This document shows, piece after piece, positions 32,535-41,874 of a DNA stretch of 64,000 bases; within the stretch, counting starts at the first letter, position 1, and each line of letters starts with the position of its first letter. This DNA is from Lachnoclostridium sp. An14 (GTDB lineage Bacteria > Bacillota > Clostridia > Lachnospirales > Lachnospiraceae), in NCBI RefSeq assembly GCF_002160755.1, contig NZ_NFLE01000018.1:1-64000 (forward strand). The letters are read 5' to 3'. The translations under genes were made by a program, and so were the position numbers. The notes beneath the pieces are model-generated. The model was not told the origin of the DNA. It searched no databases and was given only the letters and a program-made list of their open reading frames with translations.

Positions 32535-32591
32535 ACGGGTATAGTGTTCCCCCGTTTGAGGGGAGCGGGCTGAAGATCAGGGGGTAATACT

Positions 32592-35189
32592 GTGGATAAA
32601 AAAATAATACGATTTCTGTGGGCGAGCCTCGCTGCGGTGCTGAGTCTCTGCATTGGAGTGTTCGCGCTGATCAACCACCTTATGAACCGGGAAAATGACC
32701 AGACCATCACAGCGGTGGTCAATACCTACATGGAAGGGATGAATACCCAGGTCCAGCATCATTTCGAGACCCTGGTGGAGATGTGCATTTCCCAGGTGGA
32801 CAATATCGTTCAGGCCGTTCCGCCGGAGGAAGTGCGGCGGCTGGACGGCAATGTAAAGGAAAAGCTGGACGAGGCGGCCATCGCCGGCAGCTTTACGTAT
32901 CTGGCCCTCTTTGGCACAGAGGGGGAGACGGAGGTGATCTACGGGGAGGATATGTCCATCGCTGACGCCGGTCCGTTTCTGGACGCCATGAACCGGGATG
33001 AGAAGATCATGACCACCGGCTGCGGGCAGAACGGGGAGCAGATGGCAGTCTTCGGCGTTTCCGTAGGCTATCCCCACTCCATCGGCTATCCCATGTCCGA
33101 CGGGAGCCGCTGCACCGCCCTGGTGGCCGGTTTCCCCATTGAGCGGATGAATGAGACCCTTTCCCTAAACTCCGACGACGCGCTGATTTTCACCCACATC
33201 ATCCGGCCGGACGGCTCCTTTGTGATCAAGAATGCGGAGATCGGAGCGGACAACTGCTTTGACTGGATCCTGGAGAACGCGGAAAAAGGGGAGGAGGCCG
33301 AGACGGAGGAAAATGTGAAACAGTTCCGCCAGGCCATTGCCGGGGGCGAGGAGTTCAGCATGGTGGTGTCCATCAATGGGGAGAGACGCCACGTGTACTG
33401 TTCCCCCGTGCCCTACACCGACTGGACCATGACCACGGTCATGCCCCACGGCGTACTGGATGACGCGGTATCCAGCCTGGGAATGTGGAGAAATTTCACG
33501 GCCATGGCCGGATGCGCCGTGCTGCTTATCGCGGTGCTGATCGTGTTCTTCATCTATCTGCGCCTCTCCAGCCGTCAGATGCGGGAGCTGGCCGCGGCGA
33601 AAAAGGAAGCGGAGCACGCCAACCAGGCCAAGAGCGAATTCCTGGCCAACATGAGCCACGACATCCGCACGCCCATGAATGCCATCGTGGGCATGACGGC
33701 CATCGCCACCGCCAACCGGGACAAGCCGGAGATGGTGACGGACTGCTTAAAAAAGATCACCCTGTCCAGCCGCCATCTGCTGGGCCTGATCAACGACGTG
33801 CTGGATATGTCCAAGATTGAGAGCGGACGCCTCACCTTAAATCCGGATCAGATTTCCCTGCGGGAGACCATGGACAATATTGTGAGCATTATCCAGCCCC
33901 AGGTGAAGTCCAAAGGCCAGACCTTTGACATTTTCATTCAGGATATTCAGACAGAGCAGGTGTACTGCGACGGCGTGCGTCTGAACCAGGTACTGCTGAA
34001 CCTGCTCTCCAACGCCTTAAAATTCACCCCGGACGGCGGTCAGATTTCCGTGACCCTGTATCAGGAGGATTCCCCAAAGGGAGAGGAATTTGTGCGCTCC
34101 CACTTCCTGGTGCAGGACAACGGCATCGGCATGACGCCGGAGTTCCAGAAACGGATTTTTGAATCCTTTGCCAGAGAGGACGACAAGCGGGTTCACCGGA
34201 TCGAGGGCAGCGGCCTGGGCATGGCCATCACCAAGTACATTGTGGACGCCATGGAGGGAGAGATCCAGGTTCACAGCCAGTTGAACCAGGGAACCCAGTT
34301 CCACATCGTTCTGGATATGAAACGGTCTGAGGAGACGGAGGCGGATATGGTGCTACCGGCTTGGGACGTGCTGGTGGTGGACGACGACGAGCAGCTGTGC
34401 AAAAGCGCTGCCTCCGAGCTGGAAAAACTGGGCCTTCACGCCTGGTGGACCTGCGACGGGGCGGATGCCGTCCGCATGGCCGAGAAGAAACACCGGCAGG
34501 GACAGGACTACCGCGTGGTGCTGCTGGACTGGAAGATGCCGGGAATGGACGGCCTGGAGACGGCCAGACGGATCCGGGAGAAGATCGGAAAGGATGTGCC
34601 CATCCTGCTCATTTCCGCCTACGACTGGGCGGAGGTGGAGATGGATGCCCGTTCCGCCGGGGTCAACGGTTTCATTTCCAAACCCCTGTTCCGTTCCACG
34701 CTCTACTACGGTCTGAGCCGCTTTGAGCCCGGCTCCGACGCCGCCAAAGAGCAGCCAGCGGAGAAGGTGTCCGACTACACGGGCCGCCGGCTGCTGGTGG
34801 CGGAAGACAACGAGTTAAACTGGGAGATTGCCCATGAGCTTTTAAGCTCCTACGGGTTTGAGGTGACCTGGGCGGTGAACGGAAAAGTCTGCTTGGACAA
34901 GCTGGAACAGTCCCCGGAGGGATATTTTGACGCGGTTCTCATGGATCTGCGGATGCCGGTGATGAATGGCTATGAGGCGGCGAAGGCCATCCGCACCTCC
35001 GGCCGTCCCTACGCGGCCATCCCCATCATTGCCATGACAGCGGACGCCTTTGCGGAGGACATCCGCCGGTGTACGGAATGCGGAATGAACGCCCATACGG
35101 CGAAACCTTTGGATATGAGAGAACTGCTCCGGATCCTGAACGGATGTATGGAAACGAAACAGGAATTGCGGGGAATGCGGGAGGAGTGA
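32592..35189 (+). CDS. Hybrid sensor histidine kinase with two receiver domains
   Basis: 865 residues, GTG start with GGGGG upstream. One membrane helix near residues 8-26 and another near 305-325 frame an extracellular Cache-like sensor domain. The phosphoacceptor His is in [15 protein letters not shown]. The ATPase domain follows with [16 protein letters not shown] and GSGLGMAI. Two receiver domains end the protein: [19 protein letters not shown] and [20 protein letters not shown], both with a phosphorylatable Asp. No Hpt domain or DNA-binding regulator is visible nearby. It is followed one base later by a second hybrid kinase, so the two may work as a relay pair. Confidence 0.9.
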   Translation: MDKKIIRFLWASLAAVLSLCIGVFALINHLMNRENDQTITAVVNTYMEGMNTQVQHHFETLVEMCISQVDNIVQAVPPEEVRRLDGNVKEKLDEAAIAGSFTYLALFGTEGETEVIYGEDMSIADAGPFLDAMNRDEKIMTTGCGQNGEQMAVFGVSVGYPHSIGYPMSDGSRCTALVAGFPIERMNETLSLNSDDALIFTHIIRPDGSFVIKNAEIGADNCFDWILENAEKGEEAETEENVKQFRQAIAGGEEFSMVVSINGERRHVYCSPVPYTDWTMTTVMPHGVLDDAVSSLGMWRNFTAMAGCAVLLIAVLIVFFIYLRLSSRQMRELAAAKKEAEHANQAKSEFLANMSHDIRTPMNAIVGMTAIATANRDKPEMVTDCLKKITLSSRHLLGLINDVLDMSKIESGRLTLNPDQISLRETMDNIVSIIQPQVKSKGQTFDIFIQDIQTEQVYCDGVRLNQVLLNLLSNALKFTPDGGQISVTLYQEDSPKGEEFVRSHFLVQDNGIGMTPEFQKRIFESFAREDDKRVHRIEGSGLGMAITKYIVDAMEGEIQVHSQLNQGTQFHIVLDMKRSEETEADMVLPAWDVLVVDDDEQLCKSAASELEKLGLHAWWTCDGADAVRMAEKKHRQGQDYRVVLLDWKMPGMDGLETARRIREKIGKDVPILLISAYDWAEVEMDARSAGVNGFISKPLFRSTLYYGLSRFEPGSDAAKEQPAEKVSDYTGRRLLVAEDNELNWEIAHELLSSYGFEVTWAVNGKVCLDKLEQSPEGYFDAVLMDLRMPVMNGYEAAKAIRTSGRPYAAIPIIAMTADAFAEDIRRCTECGMNAHTAKPLDMRELLRILNGCMETKQELRGMREE

Positions 35190-35190
35190 C

Positions 35191-37725
35191 ATGAAAAAGA
35201 GGAAAAAAGGCTGGTCAAAGGCGGTACGGGACCTGAGGTTTTACGGGCTGGTGCTTGCACTGTTTTTAGTCATCACCCTGGTCAGCCTCCATATCCTTCA
35301 AAATGAGCTGTTAAAAAATGCCCAGCAGACGGGAACCACCCTGGCTCACAGCTACGCGGTGGACGAGGAGCGGAATATAGCCACCTACGAGGCGCTGCTG
35401 CAGCTGGGGGCGGCCCACCTGGACCGCCTGGTGGAGGAAGGGGCCGGAGAGGAGCAGATCCATCGCTGGCTCTCCGGCTTTTTGACAGATATGACTGCCG
35501 TCAGTCAGAAACGGATCGCGGACCCCTACGCGGTGGTGAACGGGAGCATTATCGCCGCCGACCAGTGGGAGGGGGACGAAACCTTTGACTATGCCGGAAC
35601 GGAGTGGTATCAGAAGGCCATGGAGGCAGACGGGGACGTGATCTATACCGATGCCTACACCGACGCCATCTACCACCGCAGCGTGATCACCGTGGCAGTC
35701 AAATGCGCCAGCGGCCCCAACATCCTGGCCTTTGACATTTTCCCGGAAAAATTCCGGATCACCAGAAATTCCATGAACCTGCCGGAGGGCGGCTCCTACT
35801 TCCTCTGTGACAGCAGCGGGACGCTTTTGTACGCCCAGACGGAGCTGACCGTGGACCGGCAGACAATGCAGGAGTATTTGTACAGTATTATCGGAAAGAT
35901 GGAGGAGGGCCTGTTTAACAGCCGCAGCTCCTATATTTACGACCTGGACGGCAGGCAGCGTGCCGTCTACGCGGCAGAGGCGAATAACGGCTGGCTTTCT
36001 ATCATCACAGTGCCCTACAGCACCATTTTAGGGGATCTGAAATCCTTTACCATCGGTTTTTCCGCCGTCTTTCTGGTGTTTATCTTTTTCACCGTCCTGG
36101 TGAGCGTCCGCAACTACCGGTTAAACCGCCGGGTGGAATATTCCGGCGAGACCATTCAGGTCCTGGGAAATTCCTACTATGCCATCTACCGGGTGGACGT
36201 GGAGCGGGGCACCTATGAGATGGTGAAGGCCTCCGACTACGTGAAGGACCGGCTGGGGGCCAGAGGCGAGTACAGGGATTTCCTGGACGTTCTCGCGGGA
36301 GTGATTGAGGAGAAGGCCTGTCAGGAGTTTCTAACGAATTTCTCTCTGGAACATATCCGGGAGCTGGTGCAGGGACAGGTGCGGGACTTCGGCGGCGATT
36401 TCCTGCGCAAATTCGGGGACGAGTACCGCTGGGTGAACGTGCGCCTTCTCATGGACGACACCCTGAAACAGGGGGAGGCCGTGCTCTGTTTCAGAGAGGT
36501 GGGAAAGGAGCGCCAGGCCCAGCTCAGACAGATGGAGCTGTTAAAAAACGCCCTGGACAAGGCCAGGGAGAACGAGGAATCCCGCGCGCAGTTTTTCTCC
36601 TCCATGTCCCACGATATGCGCACGCCTCTAAACGCCATCATCGGCCTGGCCGGCCTGGCGGAGGAGAGTGTGGAGGACGCGGGAAAGACCAGGGGGTATC
36701 TGGAAAAGATCCGTTCCTCCAGCCGCCTGCTTTTGGGGCTGATCAATGACATTCTGGAGCTGTCCCGCCTGGAGCGGGGCAAGCTGGAATTCAGCCGGGA
36801 GACTTTGGATCTGCGGAAATGGCTGAAGGAGTGCGCGGAGCCCTTCCGTATGCAGGCCCTGAAGGAGAATCGGGATTTTCAGCTCTCCTGTGAGGTGAGC
36901 GATCCGGTGGTGATGGCCGACCCGTCCAGGCTCACCCAGATTTTCAACAACCTGCTCTCCAACGCCTTCAAGTTTACGGGAACGGACGGTCAGGTGCGGG
37001 TGAGCCTGCGCCAGGCGGATTCCAGGCGCTACGCCAATTACCAGCTGGTGATTTCCGATACCGGCCGGGGGATGTCCGGGGAGTATCTGAAAAAGATCTT
37101 TGAGCCCTACGAGAGAGAGGCCCGCTTTGGAGACAACCACGTGCCGGGGACGGGGTTGGGAATGCCCATTGTAAAGAGCATTGTGACTCAGATGGACGGC
37201 CAGATCAAGGTGGAGAGCGAGCCGGGCCAGGGGACGACCTTTACGGTGACCCTGCCTCTGGAGGTAGTACGAAACGAGGAAAGCTTGAAAGAAATGCCTT
37301 CGGAGCCGGTGAGCGCCCAGGAGGCGGAGGGCCTTGAGGGAATGCGCATCCTGCTGGCGGAGGACAATGAGTTAAATATGGAGATCGCCACGGAGGTGCT
37401 GACCATGCGGGGAGCGGAGGTGACCCAGGCGTGGAACGGGAGAGAGGCTCTGGAGGCATTCTCCCAGTCGGAGCCGGGGTTCTTCCATGTGGTTCTCATG
37501 GATATGCAGATGCCGGAGATGAACGGCTGCGAGGCGGCCAAGGCGATCCGCGCCCTTAAGCGGGCGGACGGGAAAACGGTGCCGATCCTGGCGGTGACGG
37601 CCAACGCCTTCGCGGAGGACATCGCCGCCACCACGGAGGCGGGGATGAACGTCCACATTTCCAAGCCCATTGATTTTGACGCCCTCTGCCGTGTGCTGCT
37701 GGAGCAGACGGGACGGGTGAGGTAG
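35191..37725 (+). CDS. Hybrid sensor histidine kinase with one receiver domain
   Basis: 844 residues. Membrane helices near residues 11-32 and 285-308 enclose an extracellular Cache-like sensor. A PAS-like region (about 315-425) comes before the HisKA domain (MSHDMRTPLNAIIGL) and the ATPase domain (NAFKFTGTDG, DTGRGM, GTGLGMPI). The C-terminal receiver has LLAEDNELN and LMDMQMPEMNG. It lacks Hpt and output domains. It is transcribed with the hybrid kinase before it and the ABC transporter after it. Confidence 0.9.
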   Translation: MKKRKKGWSKAVRDLRFYGLVLALFLVITLVSLHILQNELLKNAQQTGTTLAHSYAVDEERNIATYEALLQLGAAHLDRLVEEGAGEEQIHRWLSGFLTDMTAVSQKRIADPYAVVNGSIIAADQWEGDETFDYAGTEWYQKAMEADGDVIYTDAYTDAIYHRSVITVAVKCASGPNILAFDIFPEKFRITRNSMNLPEGGSYFLCDSSGTLLYAQTELTVDRQTMQEYLYSIIGKMEEGLFNSRSSYIYDLDGRQRAVYAAEANNGWLSIITVPYSTILGDLKSFTIGFSAVFLVFIFFTVLVSVRNYRLNRRVEYSGETIQVLGNSYYAIYRVDVERGTYEMVKASDYVKDRLGARGEYRDFLDVLAGVIEEKACQEFLTNFSLEHIRELVQGQVRDFGGDFLRKFGDEYRWVNVRLLMDDTLKQGEAVLCFREVGKERQAQLRQMELLKNALDKARENEESRAQFFSSMSHDMRTPLNAIIGLAGLAEESVEDAGKTRGYLEKIRSSSRLLLGLINDILELSRLERGKLEFSRETLDLRKWLKECAEPFRMQALKENRDFQLSCEVSDPVVMADPSRLTQIFNNLLSNAFKFTGTDGQVRVSLRQADSRRYANYQLVISDTGRGMSGEYLKKIFEPYEREARFGDNHVPGTGLGMPIVKSIVTQMDGQIKVESEPGQGTTFTVTLPLEVVRNEESLKEMPSEPVSAQEAEGLEGMRILLAEDNELNMEIATEVLTMRGAEVTQAWNGREALEAFSQSEPGFFHVVLMDMQMPEMNGCEAAKAIRALKRADGKTVPILAVTANAFAEDIAATTEAGMNVHISKPIDFDALCRVLLEQTGRVR

Positions 37726-37749
37726 ACGGTTTGGGGGAGGCGTGAGCGT

Positions 37750-39519
37750 ATGGAAAACAGGATTTCAAAGAGGGAGCTGGCCGGAAGAATATATCAGCTG
37801 CTGCCGAAACGGCAGAAACTGGGCTTTTTTCTGATCCTGGCCATCCTGGGGGTGTCGGCGGCGCTCAGCCAGCTGACGCCTCTGGCGGTGGGGTATCTGA
37901 CGGATCATGTGCTGGCGGACCGAAGGGTGAGCTTTCTTTCGGTTATTCCCATTCTTCTGGTGATTCTGGCGGTGAACGTGGCAAACGAGGTGGTGAAGGT
38001 GATCCGGCGCCTGATCGTGGAGGACATGGCCACCCAGGCGGAAAAGAACGCCAGGCGCCGGGCTACGGCCTCCCTCCTTTCCGCGCCCCTGTCCTATTTC
38101 CGGGAGCATATGACGGGAAATATCCACGGGAGAATGAACCGGAGCCTGGAGGGGACGGTCAAGCTGGTGAAACTGGTGTTTATGGACTTTGCCCCCGCCG
38201 CGGCCACGGGAGCGGCAGCCATCGTGATGATCTTTTTAAAGCTCCCCGTTCCCGTGGCCTGCGTGACTGTGCTGGTGATCCCTGTGGGGACGCTTTTGGT
38301 GTTTCGCCAGATCAGCACCCAGAAGGGGATCCGGGTGGAGCTAATGGACCGGAAGGCGGAGATGGACGGAACCGTGGTGGAGCTTTTAGGCGGCATGGAA
38401 ACCATCCGCAGCTTGGACAGCGCCGGGACGGAGGAAGAACGGATCACCCGCCGGGCGGAGCAGCTGCGGAAGAAGGAAATGGACCACCACCGGGCCATGG
38501 CCTTTTACGACTGCCTGAAATTTATCAACGAGGCGGTGTTCCACGTGCTGGTGATCGCCCTGTCCGTGTTCCTGGCCTCCAAAGGGGTGATTACCGTGGG
38601 AACGGTGCTGACGGCTTACCTCTGTTTTACCCAGCTCACCGGCCCTTTGCGGGAGCTGCACCGGATTCTGGACGAGTTTTCCGAGTGCGTGGTGCTGGCG
38701 GGGGACTATTTTAAGCTGCTGGACATCCCCCTGGACTTTTCCTGCGAAACCATCCTCCCGGAGAGGGAGGAAAGGCCGGCGGACAACGGGCTGCGGCTGG
38801 AAAACGTCACCTTTTCCTATCCGGAAAAGCCGCAGGAGCCGGTTTTAAAGGGGATTTCCCTTTCTGTGCCGCCGGGGACGTTTCTGGGGATCGCCGGGCC
38901 CAGCGGCTGCGGGAAATCCAGTCTGATCAAGGTGATTGCCAAGCTGGAACCGGCGGGAGGCCGCGTGTTTCTGGGCGGGGCGGAGATCTCCAGCCTCTCC
39001 AGGGAGGAACTGGCGGAGGTGCTGGCCCTGGTTCCCCAGACGCCGTTTCTCATCGCGGACACCGTGGAGAGAAACATTTCCTACGGCATGAAGCGGGAGG
39101 TTTCCCTGGAGGAAGTGAAGGAGGCGGCGCGGAAGGCCTGCATCGCCGCCGACATCGAAAAGCTGCCGGGGGGCTACGGGTTTTGCCTGTCAGAGAGCGG
39201 AGGAAATCTTTCCGGGGGGCAGCGGCAGAGAATTGCCCTGGCCCGCGTTTTTCTGCGGAAACCTAAGATCCTCATTCTGGACGAGGCCACGTCTGCCCTG
39301 GACAACACGTCGGAGGTGTACATTCAGCGGGAGATTGAGAAAATGAAACGGGAGTGGGGGACGACGGTTATCTCCATCGCCCACCGCCTGTCTACCCTGC
39401 GCGGGTGTGATGAGATTCTGGTTATGGACCGGGGAGAGGTGGCGCAGCGGGGGACGTTTCAGGAGCTGGTGGAAATGCCGGGAATCTTTCAGGATATGGA
39501 GAGAGGAAGGCTGAAATAA
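37750..39519 (+). CDS. ABC exporter half-transporter (fused permease and ATPase)
   Basis: A 589-residue type I ABC exporter subunit. The membrane domain with six helices covers residues 1-320. The nucleotide-binding domain has Walker A GPSGCGKSS (about 383-391), Q-loop LVPQTPF, signature LSGGQRQRIALARVF, Walker B ILILDEATSAL and the H-loop AHR. It probably works as a homodimer, because no second half-transporter gene is next to it. The substrate is unknown; such exporters carry lipids, peptides or drugs. GGGGGAGG stands before the ATG, and the gene follows the kinase pair by 24 bases. Confidence 0.88.
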   Translation: MENRISKRELAGRIYQLLPKRQKLGFFLILAILGVSAALSQLTPLAVGYLTDHVLADRRVSFLSVIPILLVILAVNVANEVVKVIRRLIVEDMATQAEKNARRRATASLLSAPLSYFREHMTGNIHGRMNRSLEGTVKLVKLVFMDFAPAAATGAAAIVMIFLKLPVPVACVTVLVIPVGTLLVFRQISTQKGIRVELMDRKAEMDGTVVELLGGMETIRSLDSAGTEEERITRRAEQLRKKEMDHHRAMAFYDCLKFINEAVFHVLVIALSVFLASKGVITVGTVLTAYLCFTQLTGPLRELHRILDEFSECVVLAGDYFKLLDIPLDFSCETILPEREERPADNGLRLENVTFSYPEKPQEPVLKGISLSVPPGTFLGIAGPSGCGKSSLIKVIAKLEPAGGRVFLGGAEISSLSREELAEVLALVPQTPFLIADTVERNISYGMKREVSLEEVKEAARKACIAADIEKLPGGYGFCLSESGGNLSGGQRQRIALARVFLRKPKILILDEATSALDNTSEVYIQREIEKMKREWGTTVISIAHRLSTLRGCDEILVMDRGEVAQRGTFQELVEMPGIFQDMERGRLK

Positions 39520-39633
39520 AGGGAGCGGCTGCCTGCGGCTGTTTTCGGACGGCAGTGGGACGAACTGGGCTGGAGAAACCGGGCTGGATGGGAGGCTTGG
39601 GGTTGCCCTTTGATATTCTGTTATAGAAAAAAT

Positions 39634-39673
39634 CCGGGCGCCGGGAAAGTGGTTTCGCTCTCCCGGCGCCCGG
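39634..39673 (-). terminator. Terminator of the PadR operon
   Basis: A 13-base perfect GC-rich stem (39634-39646 with 39661-39673). On the minus strand it is followed by ATTTTTTCT, so it ends the leftward operon. Confidence 0.85.
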
Positions 39674-39679
39674 CTGCGT

Positions 39680-40567
39680 TCAGATCAGACGGACACCTGG
39701 GCCGCGCTCCGGCGCGGGAGGAGTCTTGGGGGCGGACAGTTCTCCTGTTTTGGGGAGGCGGTCCGCCGGTTCCCGTTTTGGCTGGGCTGGCTCCGGTTTG
39801 GGAGCGGGAGGATTCGGGAGCTGCGGTTCCCCTTTGGGAGTGGGGACTCCCGGGGCCGCCTTGGGAGCTGGAGCCGGGGCTGCCTCTTTCGGGATCAAAC
39901 CGGCTGCTTTCGGGGCCGGTTTTGCCTTGAGAGCCGGGGGATTTGCCGGTGCCTTCGGAAGAAGGGCGGCCGCCTGGCCGGCGGCTGGCCCGCCATCTGG
40001 GGGAGCCGGCTTTTCTTTCAGTGCCGGTCCGTCGTCCGGGGGAGTCGGTTTTTCTTTCGCGGCTGGCCCGCCGTCGGGAGGAGCCGGTTTTTCTTTTGCC
40101 GCTGGCCCGCCGTCGGGAGGAGCGGGCGTTTCCTTAGGCGCCGGCGCGCTGGGCGCGGCGGCAGGGGTTTTCCTGGCGGTGGAGGTGCCGTTTCCGGCGG
40201 CAGGAGTTTCCTTCGCCGCTGGCCCGCCGTCTGGGGGAGCTGGTTTTTCTTTTGCCGCTGGCCCGCCGTCTGGGGGAGTGGGTTTTTCCTTCGCTGCCGG
40301 TCCGCCGTCAGGAGGAGTGGGCTTTTTCTTTGCCGCCGGCCCGCCGTCGGGAGGAACGGGAGGTTCCGTTTCTCCGGGAAGGGTCAGAGTTTCTCCGTTT
40401 GCGGGGACGGTGGTTTCCCCGCTTTCTGGGGTTCCTGCCGTGCCGGAGACGGACTGGGAGCTGACGTCCGCGGCCGGATGGGAGGCGATGGAAAAAATTC
40501 CAAACGCCGTCGCGGCCAGAACCAGGGACCACAGGGAAATTTTTAAAATCAGGCTATTCCTGCTCAT
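39680..40567 (-). CDS. Secreted Pro/Ala/Lys-rich repeat protein
   Basis: 295 residues. An N-terminal hydrophobic segment (LILKISLWSLVLAATAFGIF) acts as signal or anchor. The rest is low complexity: eight copies of a 13-residue unit (PPDGGPAAKEKPT/A), split by one degenerate stretch, then Pro/Ala/Lys-rich tail sequence. LPKTG occurs near the C terminus but no hydrophobic segment or basic tail follows, so sortase anchoring is unlikely. AAGGAGG precedes the ATG, and the gene overlaps the preceding one by 14 bases. Proline-rich repeats of this type can span the wall. The opposite-strand open frame is an artefact of the GC-rich repeats. Confidence 0.75.
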   Translation of the reverse strand: MSRNSLILKISLWSLVLAATAFGIFSIASHPAADVSSQSVSGTAGTPESGETTVPANGETLTLPGETEPPVPPDGGPAAKKKPTPPDGGPAAKEKPTPPDGGPAAKEKPAPPDGGPAAKETPAAGNGTSTARKTPAAAPSAPAPKETPAPPDGGPAAKEKPAPPDGGPAAKEKPTPPDDGPALKEKPAPPDGGPAAGQAAALLPKAPANPPALKAKPAPKAAGLIPKEAAPAPAPKAAPGVPTPKGEPQLPNPPAPKPEPAQPKREPADRLPKTGELSAPKTPPAPERGPGVRLI

Positions 40568-41381
40568 AAGCTTTCGCCTCCTTTTTGAACGATTGGTAGG
40601 CCCTCCAGGATACCAGGATCTGATGGAGGGCTACGGCGCTGATGGGAATCAGCCACAGCGCCGGCTGCAGGCCGGGGGTAAAGGCCGCCGCCAGAAACAA
40701 AATGGCGAAAACGCCCCAGAGGATGAAAAAGGGGAGACGTTCCCTGGGAAAAAGGGCTTTGACCGGCTGTCCCCTCCGGCTTAAGCAGACCCACATCCCA
40801 AAGGCGCCCAGGGCTGCCCCTAAAAGAAACATGGGCAGCTCCCGTCCCATTCCCGGAAGGGGGCGGTAGAAATAGGAGTGGAGCCAGAGCAGAAAGAGCA
40901 GGCCGGCGGCGGCAAAGGGCGCCGCCGCCCACGCCCGTTTCACGGCCGGGGAGCCGGGGGCCGGCGCCTGGGACGGGAAAGAGGATTCCCCATCCCATGT
41001 CTGTGCCGGGATTTCCGCCGCGGCATTCGGTTCCGCCGCCCGGCCGTCCTTGGCTGCCGTATTCCACATTTCTGCCGCCAGGCCGTCTTCCGCCGCCGCG
41101 CCGCCCGGCTTTGCCCTCTGGGCCCAGGTCAAAGAGGAGTAGCCTATTTCGTCCTCTGCCTGCCGTCCCGTCACGCTGTCCACCACCTCAAATATGTCGC
41201 CTACGCCGCTGATGGTGGTCTGATAGGCCGTTTCCGGGGCGTATCCCGTTTCCAGAAGGGCCCGGTATTTTTCCAGAAGATCGGCGCACAGCGCCTCCTT
41301 TGCCTCCTCCGTCTGCTGTCCCGCCGGACAGCCCGCGAAGGCGCGGTTGATGTAATGACAGATCTTTTCTTCTCCGCTCAT
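40554..41381 (-). CDS. HAAS-domain (permease-prefix-like) membrane protein
   Basis: 275 residues from MSGEEKICHYINRAF; GGAGG lies ten bases before this ATG. Residues 1-75 form the small helical domain seen in proteins that accompany PadR regulators (HAAS/DUF1700-like; LLEKYRALLETGYAPETAYQ..GVGDI). A variable linker follows, then four membrane helices (about 140-260). Members of this group are often encoded with a PadR repressor and are thought to respond to envelope stress. It starts just after the PadR gene stop and overlaps the repeat-protein gene. Confidence 0.75.
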   Translation of the reverse strand: MSGEEKICHYINRAFAGCPAGQQTEEAKEALCADLLEKYRALLETGYAPETAYQTTISGVGDIFEVVDSVTGRQAEDEIGYSSLTWAQRAKPGGAAAEDGLAAEMWNTAAKDGRAAEPNAAAEIPAQTWDGESSFPSQAPAPGSPAVKRAWAAAPFAAAGLLFLLWLHSYFYRPLPGMGRELPMFLLGAALGAFGMWVCLSRRGQPVKALFPRERLPFFILWGVFAILFLAAAFTPGLQPALWLIPISAVALHQILVSWRAYQSFKKEAKAYEQE

Positions 41382-41385
41382 ATGG

Positions 41386-41727
41386 TTATTCCTCCTTTCG
41401 CCCGCCGTCCAGCAGACGGTCCAGCAGTTTCTTGATTTCCTCCCATTCCAGAAGGCGTTTTTGCAGATATTCCCGTCCGGCGCCGGTGATGGAGTAGTAG
41501 CGTCTCCGCGGCCCGGAGCTTTCATTTCCCCAGTAGGACGTCACGTAGCCCTGTTTTTCCAGCCGCCGGAAGGTGGTGTAGAGCGTCGCTTCCTTCAGCT
41601 CGTAGCTGCGGCCGGATTTTTCCAGGATCCGGCTGTTGATCTCATAGCCGTAGCTGTCCCCCTCGGAAAGACAGCAGAGGATGATGCCGTCTGTATATCC
41701 GTATATCATGTCAGATGTGATATTCAA
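41386..41727 (-). CDS. PadR-family transcriptional regulator
   Basis: A 113-residue winged helix protein of the PadR subfamily. Conserved features are ILCCLSEGDSYGYEINSRI at the N terminus, ATLYTTFRRLEKQGYV in the recognition and wing region, and RRYYSITGAGREYL. The C-terminal helix (LEWEEIKKLLDRLL) is for dimer formation. It is first in a three-gene operon and most likely autoregulates it. Confidence 0.92.
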   Translation of the reverse strand: MNITSDMIYGYTDGIILCCLSEGDSYGYEINSRILEKSGRSYELKEATLYTTFRRLEKQGYVTSYWGNESSGPRRRYYSITGAGREYLQKRLLEWEEIKKLLDRLLDGGRKEE

Positions 41728-41748
41728 CTATAATCACCTCCCAGGTAC

Positions 41749-41777
41749 AGCATATCATATAATACCTCACCATACAA
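41749..41777 (-). promoter_or_regulatory. Promoter of the PadR operon, flanked by a dyad
   Basis: Minus-strand TTGTAT (41772-41777), 17 bases, TATGCT (41749-41754). AACTATA (41726-41732) and TATAGTT (41778-41784) form an inverted pair on either side, a possible PadR site. Confidence 0.5.
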
Positions 41778-41874
41778 TATAGTTAAAAAATTATTTTTTT
41801 CCCGCAACTTTTTCCCATTCTGTCCCGTCAAATAAGTACAACCGAAAAAACGACGAAAGAGAAGGAGATTAAAT

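Noticed and set aside
39680-39800. LPKTG sortase signal at the end of the Pro-rich protein
   Set aside because: No hydrophobic segment and basic tail follow, and the motif can arise by chance in a Pro/Lys-rich sequence.
39950-40380. Regular repeats that could suggest a CRISPR array
   Set aside because: The repeats are contiguous 39-base units that encode protein, with no unique spacers. No CRISPR array was seen anywhere in the window.
39726-40784. A 352-codon plus-strand Gly/Ala/Phe-rich frame over the repeat region
   Set aside because: It is the antisense of the PPDGGPAAKEKPT repeats; the minus-strand gene has a signal peptide and a proper ribosome binding site.
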